A stretch of DNA of 38,285 nt from Bryobacterales bacterium (GTDB lineage Bacteria; Acidobacteriota; Terriglobia; Bryobacterales; UBA6623): positions 1 to 38,285 of the forward strand of contig JAPPLB010000117.1 in NCBI GenBank assembly GCA_028819575.1, written 5' to 3'. A program made the translations under genes and the position numbers. Within the stretch, counting starts at the first letter, position 1. Each line of letters starts with the position of its first letter. Shown here one piece after another: positions 33,570 through 38,285 of this stretch. Under the pieces are notes generated by a model that searched no databases, was not told where the DNA came from, and saw only the letters and a program-made list of their open reading frames with translations.

Positions 33570-34483
33570 AGCAATCACGAAGGTGGCTCGAGAACAATGG
33601 CTGGCCGGGCGAAGACCCGCGAGACTGCCCTTCTTCGGCGAAACGCTTCGACGACGGAGCGCAGTACCGCATCGAGATCCCGAGCACGGAAGGGCCACGG
33701 TCCTTGCGAGCGGTTTTGGACGAAGCATCGAAACGGTCTGTGCAGGTTCACCGGATCAGCCAGGGTAGCGGTGTGATGCTGCAGACCGATGATGAGATCC
33801 TCGAGATGGTGGAGATCGGTCGGACGAACGATATCGAGGTCAACTTGTTCATCGGTCCCCGCGCGACTTTCGATATCGGCGCGCAGGTCAAGGCGGATGC
33901 GGGCAAGCCTATCGGACTGAGTTTGAGAGGCTCCGATCAGCTTGTGTTTGCGCTTGAGGACGTGCGCCGGGCGGTTGCATTGGGTGTCAACAGCATCCTG
34001 GTGTCGGATATCGGGCTGCTGGCCGTCATGGGAAAGCTGAAGAGGACGGGTGACCTTCCTCCCGGCTTGATAATCAAGACATCGGTGATGATGGCGCCGA
34101 CCAACGCCGTTTCGGCGCAGGTTCTCGAAGATCTCGGCGCGACGACGATCAATGTGCCTTCGGATCTGACCCTCCCGCAACTGGCCTCGATTCGTGCTGC
34201 GATCGACGCGCCCATTGACCTCTATGTCGAAGCGCCCGATAACATCGGCGGTTTCATCCGGCACTACGAAGTGCCCGAATTCATTCGGGTCGGAGCTCCG
34301 CTCTACGTGAAACTGGGGCTGCGCAACGCCCCGGATATCTATCCCAGCGGCTCGCATATCGAGGATCTGGTGGAAAGGCTTTCCCGCGAACGCGTACGGC
34401 GTGCTGAGATGGTTTGCGGGATGATCAAACGATATGCGCCAGAGGCAGTGATGTCGCAACGCTCGGTTGTTGCGATGCGCTAG
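33566..34483 (+). CDS. Peptidase U32-family protein
   Basis: Protein of 305 residues resembling U32-family TIM-barrel proteins, with GVNSILVSDIGLLAVM, KTSVMMAPTNAVSAQVLEDL, GATTINVPSDLTLPQLASI and DLYVEAPDNIGGFIRHYEVP. Members are annotated as collagenase-like peptidases, but the fold is also used in RNA and ubiquinone hydroxylation, so a protease function should not be assumed. The cysteine-rich C-terminal cluster of tRNA/RNA-hydroxylating U32 members is not evident. The ATG overlaps the thrB stop by 4 bp, so the two are co-translated. Confidence 0.75.
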   Translation: MKQSRRWLENNGWPGEDPRDCPSSAKRFDDGAQYRIEIPSTEGPRSLRAVLDEASKRSVQVHRISQGSGVMLQTDDEILEMVEIGRTNDIEVNLFIGPRATFDIGAQVKADAGKPIGLSLRGSDQLVFALEDVRRAVALGVNSILVSDIGLLAVMGKLKRTGDLPPGLIIKTSVMMAPTNAVSAQVLEDLGATTINVPSDLTLPQLASIRAAIDAPIDLYVEAPDNIGGFIRHYEVPEFIRVGAPLYVKLGLRNAPDIYPSGSHIEDLVERLSRERVRRAEMVCGMIKRYAPEAVMSQRSVVAMR

Positions 34484-34524
34484 GAACGGCATAGCTTGGC
34501 GGCATTTTGAAGGGAGGTCGATCG

Positions 34525-35094
34525 ATGAAACGACGTACGGTGATCCGGAGTCTGGCCGCGTCAGCCGCTGCTTCGCCGGCCGTGGCCTCGACCGGTTGGT
34601 CGAACAGCTTTGCAAGGCAACTGCGCGACGACATGCTGAGCCACTGGCGCAGTACGAAGGAATACTCGCTCGAAGTGCTGGAGGCCATGCCTCCCGAGCA
34701 TTTCGATTTTCGTCCCGTTGAAGAACAGATGACCTTCGCGGAGCAGTTGACCCATTTCTCCAGCTCGAACGCAGGATATTTCTCCGGCTTCGGCAAAGAT
34801 GTTGCCGGGCCGCGGCCCCAGCGGCCGGAGATGCTTACCAAGGACGCGGTGCGGACTTTCTCGCAAGCAACGTTCGCCTATGTGGAAACAATCCTCAGCA
34901 ATCTGACGGAGGCGGATTTCTCTCGTCGGGACATCCTGTTCAGCTCCCGGTCCGGCCCGCACACCGCACAGGACATCTTTTTCCGAGCCTACATGCACAC
35001 CGCTCACCACCGCGGAACGATCATTGCCTATCTTCGCTTGAAGGGCATCGCTCCGCCTCGCTGGCGCTTCCCTCCGAGCGGTGCCAAGGTGTAG
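34525..35094 (+). CDS. DinB-family protein with a Tat-like signal
   Basis: Protein of 189 residues from ATG 34525, chosen because AGGGAGGT lies 6-13 bases upstream. The N-terminus KRRTVIRSLAASAAASPAVA resembles a twin-arginine signal peptide. The rest looks like a DinB four-helix bundle, with VLEAMPPEHFDFRPVEEQMT, FAEQLTHFSSSNAGYFSGFG and HTAHHRGTIIAYLRLKGI. The His in the second and the HxxxH in the last segment fit the family metal site. DinB-like proteins are metal-dependent enzymes of mostly unknown substrate. It stands between the U32 gene and xseB, with 41 and 30 bp gaps. Confidence 0.85.
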   Translation: MKRRTVIRSLAASAAASPAVASTGWSNSFARQLRDDMLSHWRSTKEYSLEVLEAMPPEHFDFRPVEEQMTFAEQLTHFSSSNAGYFSGFGKDVAGPRPQRPEMLTKDAVRTFSQATFAYVETILSNLTEADFSRRDILFSSRSGPHTAQDIFFRAYMHTAHHRGTIIAYLRLKGIAPPRWRFPPSGAKV

Positions 35095-35124
35095 GGTTCA
35101 CCTCTCACCTACAATGGTTTCGAT

Positions 35125-35397
35125 ATGGCGGCCAAGGAAGCGGCTTCAGGGAGTGACGACCAGCAACCTTCTTTCGAAGAGGGTCTGGCGGAACTCGAAA
35201 CGATCGTCGAGCAGTTGGAGCACGGCGAACTGCCGCTTGAGAAATCACTCGAACTCTTCGAGAAGGGTGTGAAGCTCAGCGACACCTGTCGCAAGCAATT
35301 GCAGGAAGCGGAATCGAAGGTCGAGATTCTCCTCAAGAAAGAAGGCCGCATTGAAGCCGAGCCGTTCAATCTGAACGACGGTGATCCCCAAGAGTGA
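35125..35397 (+). CDS. xseB: Exodeoxyribonuclease VII small subunit
   Basis: Small subunit of 90 residues of the single-strand-DNA exonuclease ExoVII. The core FEEGLAELETIVEQLEHGEL, then PLEKSLELFEKGVKLSDTC and the following helix, is unmistakable. The large subunit gene xseA, usually adjacent, is not in the window. The stop overlaps the GTG start of the polyprenyl synthase gene by 4 bp (GTGA, 35394-35397), a layout common for xseB-ispA. Confidence 0.93.
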   Translation: MAAKEAASGSDDQQPSFEEGLAELETIVEQLEHGELPLEKSLELFEKGVKLSDTCRKQLQEAESKVEILLKKEGRIEAEPFNLNDGDPQE

Positions 35398-36278
35398 CCC
35401 TCGACAAGTATCTGGAGGACCGGCGGGGCCTCATCGATGCAGCGCTCGAAAAAGTCGTCCCGTCCGAGCGTGAATATCCCGAAACGATTCACCGTGCCAT
35501 GCGGCACAGCCTGTTCGGCGGAGGGAAGCGTATCCGTCCGATACTTACGATGGCCGCCGCCGAGGCCGTCGAGCCCCGGGTAAATACGGTTGAGCGTGCT
35601 GCCTGTGCCCTGGAGTTGGTGCACACGTATTCCCTGATTCACGATGACCTTCCCGCGCTCGACAATGACGACTTTCGCCGCGGACGGCCGACCTGCCACA
35701 AAGTCTTCGGAGAGGCGATGGCCATCCTCGCCGGGGACGCGCTTCTGACGTTGGCCTTTCAAGTGCTATCGGACCTGGATGATGTGCCCGGCGAGCGACG
35801 TATCCGCATGGTGACCGAACTTGCCACCGGGGCGGGCACGGTAAACGGCATGATCGGAGGCCAGGTCGCAGACCTCGAAGCCGAAGGAAAACAGGTCGAT
35901 GCCGCCCACCTCGACTACATCCATCGCTCGAAGACGGGTGCGTTGATTCGAGCATCGGTTCGTATCGGCGCAATCTATGCCGCTGCGGACCGAGCGCAGT
36001 TCGAAGCCCTCAGCAAATATGGGACACATATCGGCCTCGCCTTCCAGATCGTCGACGACATTCTGGATGTGGTGGGATCGACAGAAACCCTCGGCAAAAC
36101 GGCCGGCAAAGATGCAGCACAGCAGAAAGCGACCTTTCCAGCTTTATACGGCTTGGAAGCGTCCCGAGATCAAGCAAACCTGCATCTCGCCGAGGCGGTC
36201 GAGGCGCTTCGACCGATCGGCGAGCCATCGGTCCGCCTGCGGGAAATCGCCGGGCGCATCGTCACTCGCAGCGCATGA
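35394..36278 (+). CDS. ispA: Polyprenyl synthetase, farnesyl/geranylgeranyl diphosphate synthase type
   Basis: Chain-elongating prenyltransferase of 294 residues that condenses isopentenyl diphosphate with allylic primers. GGGKRIRP binds the pyrophosphate, the first aspartate-rich motif is DDLPALDNDD (about residues 84-93) and the second is DDILDVVGS. The region before the first aspartate motif, HTYSLIHDDL, carries the family chain-length determinants, but I cannot set the product length by eye, so ispA is only the likely symbol. It begins with GTG 35394 and overlaps tlyA by 4 bp at its end. Confidence 0.92.
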   Translation: MTLDKYLEDRRGLIDAALEKVVPSEREYPETIHRAMRHSLFGGGKRIRPILTMAAAEAVEPRVNTVERAACALELVHTYSLIHDDLPALDNDDFRRGRPTCHKVFGEAMAILAGDALLTLAFQVLSDLDDVPGERRIRMVTELATGAGTVNGMIGGQVADLEAEGKQVDAAHLDYIHRSKTGALIRASVRIGAIYAAADRAQFEALSKYGTHIGLAFQIVDDILDVVGSTETLGKTAGKDAAQQKATFPALYGLEASRDQANLHLAEAVEALRPIGEPSVRLREIAGRIVTRSA

Positions 36279-37015
36279 AGCAACGTGTTCGCACGGATTC
36301 TCTGCTTGTTGCACGAGGACTCGCCGAAACTCGCGAGAAGGCGCAGGCCATGATCCTGGCGGGCGAGGTGCTTGTAGATAGCCAGAAGATCACCAAGTCA
36401 GGCCACAAGGTTCCGCCTGGCTCTGACATCCGGTTGCTCACTAAGAAAACGAGGTTCGTCAGCCGAGGGGGTAAGAAGCTGGAAGGCGCCCTGGACTACT
36501 TCGCCATCGAAGTCGAAGATAAGATCTGCCTCGATGTCGGGTCATCGACCGGAGGCTTCACCGACTGTCTTTTACAGCGAGGAGCAGCAAAGGTCTACGC
36601 CGTGGATGTGGGTAAGGCGCAACTGCACTGGAATATCCGTCAGGATCCGCGAGTGGTGGTCTGCGAGAAAGTGAACGCTCGTTATCTTTCCAAAGAAACG
36701 GTGCCGGAACCGGTGGAATTTGTCTGCTGTGACGTCAGCTTTATCTCCGTTACACTGATTCTCCCGGCTCTCTTGCCGCTCATGATGGCCTCCGCAGGCT
36801 TGGTTGTTCTCGCGAAGCCCCAATTCGAGGTCGGCAAAGACGCAGTGGGCAAAGGAGGTATCGTGCGGGACCCCGCCTTGCATGAGTGGACCGTCCGGAA
36901 AGTGTCCCGCTCATTGACGGAATTGGGATTTACGAAGCCGCTGACCATGGAAAGCCCGATCCCAGGAGCCGAAGGCAACAAGGAATTCCTGATCTATGTC
37001 TCGGAACGGCAGTGA
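36275..37015 (+). CDS. tlyA: TlyA-family rRNA 2'-O-methyltransferase
   Basis: Protein of 246 residues. An S4 RNA-binding domain (about 1-60: RVRTDSLLVARGLAETREKA, then AGEVLVDSQKITKSGHKV) precedes an FtsJ-type methyltransferase with LDVGSSTGGFTDCLLQRGA as the SAM motif, and CCDVSFISVTLILPALLPLM and LAKPQFEVGKD further on. Members methylate ribosomal RNA ribose 2'-OH groups; older annotation calls them hemolysins. The start overlaps the polyprenyl synthase end by 4 bp, and the last 20 bp overlap the nadK start. Confidence 0.94.
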   Translation: MKQRVRTDSLLVARGLAETREKAQAMILAGEVLVDSQKITKSGHKVPPGSDIRLLTKKTRFVSRGGKKLEGALDYFAIEVEDKICLDVGSSTGGFTDCLLQRGAAKVYAVDVGKAQLHWNIRQDPRVVVCEKVNARYLSKETVPEPVEFVCCDVSFISVTLILPALLPLMMASAGLVVLAKPQFEVGKDAVGKGGIVRDPALHEWTVRKVSRSLTELGFTKPLTMESPIPGAEGNKEFLIYVSERQ

Positions 37016-37871
37016 GACCACCCTCCGCCGGGTGGGCATTGTGTCGAAGCCTGGACGCGAGGACATTCCCGGTCTGATCACGAGCGTTGTCTCATGGTTG
37101 GGCGGACGAGGCATCGAGGTGGAATACGACCTCGTCACCGCGGCGTACTTGCGCAGGAGCGCCGGATTCGACCGGGAGAAGTTGCCGCCAGGGCTCGACC
37201 TGCTGATTGTCCTCGGCGGCGATGGAACGCTGCTTTCGGCAGCGCGCGGAGTGGGACGAAGCCAAACTCCGATTCTTGCCGTAAATCTCGGCGGGTTGGG
37301 CTTTATGATGACCACCGGTCCCGACGAGCTGCTGCCCCAGCTTGAGCGCGTCGTGGCGGGGGACTACACCACCTCATGCCGCTCCGTGCTGTCGACTGAA
37401 ATCGTCCGGAACGGCGTGTCACTGGGACCCCGCAATGCGCTCAACGACATCGTGATCAACAAGGCGGCCGTTGCTCGGCTCATGCTCCTCGATGCATATA
37501 TCGATCGGGAACTGGTCTCGAGCTATCGGGCCGATGGCATGATCATTTCGACGCCGACCGGGTCGACTGCTTATTCGCTGTCAGCGGGCGGCCCCGTGAT
37601 CTATCCTTCGGTTTCGGCGATCTGTCTCACGCCGATTTGTCCGCATACGTTGACGAACCGGCCGCTGGTTCTGCCGGACGCCGCGACGATCGAAGTAGTC
37701 ATTCGAGGCGGCGATAAAGACTCCTATCTGACGATCGACGGTCAGGTCGGCCTTGAGCTCCGACTGAATGATCGCATCCGTACTCGACTTGCAGACTATT
37801 GCGTCCACATTATCCAACCGGACCGGCTGAGATTCTTCGAAGTGCTTCGCAGCAAGATGAAATGGGGCTGA
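36996..37871 (+). CDS. nadK: NAD kinase
   Basis: Makes NADP from NAD and ATP or polyphosphate; 291 residues. The diagnostic GGDGTLLSAAR (about residues 72-82), VNLGGLGFM and the signature DGMIISTPTGSTAYSLSAGG are present. NDIVINK is the adenine-binding region. The start ATG 36996 lies inside the tlyA end (20-bp overlap in another frame), so the two are probably coupled. The gene is convergent with the tRNA-Val gene at the window edge, with a full palindromic repeat between them. Confidence 0.96.
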   Translation: MSRNGSETTLRRVGIVSKPGREDIPGLITSVVSWLGGRGIEVEYDLVTAAYLRRSAGFDREKLPPGLDLLIVLGGDGTLLSAARGVGRSQTPILAVNLGGLGFMMTTGPDELLPQLERVVAGDYTTSCRSVLSTEIVRNGVSLGPRNALNDIVINKAAVARLMLLDAYIDRELVSSYRADGMIISTPTGSTAYSLSAGGPVIYPSVSAICLTPICPHTLTNRPLVLPDAATIEVVIRGGDKDSYLTIDGQVGLELRLNDRIRTRLADYCVHIIQPDRLRFFEVLRSKMKWG

Positions 37872-37936
37872 GCAAAGACCTTACGGTCCCTGCTATCCCA
37901 GGATCGCACCTGAAGAACTGTTTTTCTGGCGGGTTT

Positions 37937-38155
37937 TTAGCCTGTATTTCTCACCACGTGTCGAGGCGAAGTGCGTGAGAGGGCCGTCAGGACTAGGCGC
38001 AAGCCGGGCGGAGGAAAAAGGCGCGAGCCGCTTGGCGCGCGCAGGCGTACTTGAACAGTACGTTGAGCATGGCAAGCAAGCGTCGCGAAGGAAAAGCGAA
38101 GTCCTGGCGGTCATATCGCGTGCTTCGACCGTCGGGTGGTGAGAAATGCAGGTTA
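37937..38155. repeat. Long palindromic repeat, type A, expanded copy
   Basis: Terminal repeats TTAGCCTGTATTTCTCACCA (from 37937) and GTGGTGAGAAATGCAGGTTA (38135-38154) are complementary apart from a few bases. It has the same 27-nt inner arms and central hairpin as 11722-11906. The extra GGCGGAGGAAAAAGG segment also occurs in the copy at the window start, and GTCGCGAAGGAAAAGCGAAG near 38080 is a second insertion. The gap 37872-38213 contains only this element. Confidence 0.88.
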
Positions 38156-38213
38156 GATGTCGTTTTCTGGAACGATAGGCGAGGTAGCCGAGTGATGAAA
38201 CACAGGGATGGAA

Positions 38214-38285
38214 TGGTGGGCGCGCCCAGACTCGAACTGGGGACCTCCTGCGTGTGAAGCAGGCGCTCTAACCAACTGAGCTACG
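38214..38285 (-). tRNA. tRNA-Val (anticodon CAC), 5' end cut by window
   Basis: Read on the minus strand, the D-arm begins at GCTCAGTTGGTTAGAGC. The anticodon arm is CCTGC-TTCACAC-GCAGG (anticodon CAC) and the T-arm is CCCAG-TTCGAGT-CTGGG. The acceptor strand CGCGCCC, discriminator A and an encoded CCA (38214-38216) follow. The first five bases of the acceptor stem lie beyond the window. The anticodon reads valine codon GUG. The neighbouring gene on the plus strand (nadK) converges on it. Confidence 0.93.

Overview
This window is high-GC bacterial chromosome carrying housekeeping genes: the primary sigma factor, glutamate-1-semialdehyde aminomutase (hemL), two futalosine-pathway menaquinone genes, MltG, an isoprenoid/NAD kinase cluster and a tRNA-Val. 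The futalosine route, LolA- and MacB-like envelope genes and a large FG-GAP secreted protein suggest a Gram-negative lineage such as Acidobacteriota or a relative. There is no rRNA or other decisive marker, so this placement is only a suggestion.

Layout. 1-2065: repeat-rich leader and rpoD. 7139 back to 2258 (minus strand): a tight envelope cluster, ruvX, mltG, an unknown gene, a LolA-like lipoprotein, an FtsX-type permease and a LolD/MacB-type ATPase. 7379-11683: a full-length Lhr-type helicase. 15435 back to 12041 (minus strand): mqnA, mqnC and hemL. 15436-25761: an accessory island. 25806-30447: an N-acyl-D-amino-acid deacylase and a secreted 14-repeat beta-propeller protein. 30608-34483: agmatine-to-putrescine genes aguB and aguA, thrB and a U32-family protein. 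34525-37871: DinB-like protein, xseB, polyprenyl synthase, tlyA and nadK, mostly with overlapping ends. 38214-38285: edge of a tRNA-Val(CAC) gene on the minus strand.

The island starts with about 2.3 kb of mosaic repeats that enclose an N-terminal fragment of a YhcG-type (DUF1016) nuclease. It continues with a translationally coupled pair: a PLD-nuclease/SNF2-helicase fusion and a type IIG-like (Eco57I-type) adenine methyltransferase. The part of the methyltransferase downstream of its NPPY motif has clearly different base composition, as expected for a swapped target-recognition domain. A 5'-truncated DUF4160 remnant, an intact DUF2442 gene and a stand-alone DprA/Smf-like protein follow. The helicase-methyltransferase pair resembles the drmD/drmMI half of class 1 DISARM, but drmA, drmB and drmC are absent. 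I regard helicase, methyltransferase and DprA-like protein as the best candidate for an undescribed or minimal defence system.

The second main signal is a family of long palindromic repeats of about 185 bp. They sit at all three convergent gene junctions and elsewhere. Four genes end in a stop codon followed directly by the repeat's terminal sequence (consensus CCTGCATTTCTCACCAC). Terminal inverted repeats bounded by TA suggest a non-autonomous MITE-like element that may also act as a bidirectional 3'-end hairpin. A second repeat built of 7-bp CACGAAT-like units occurs eight times, sometimes replacing the centre of the first repeat.
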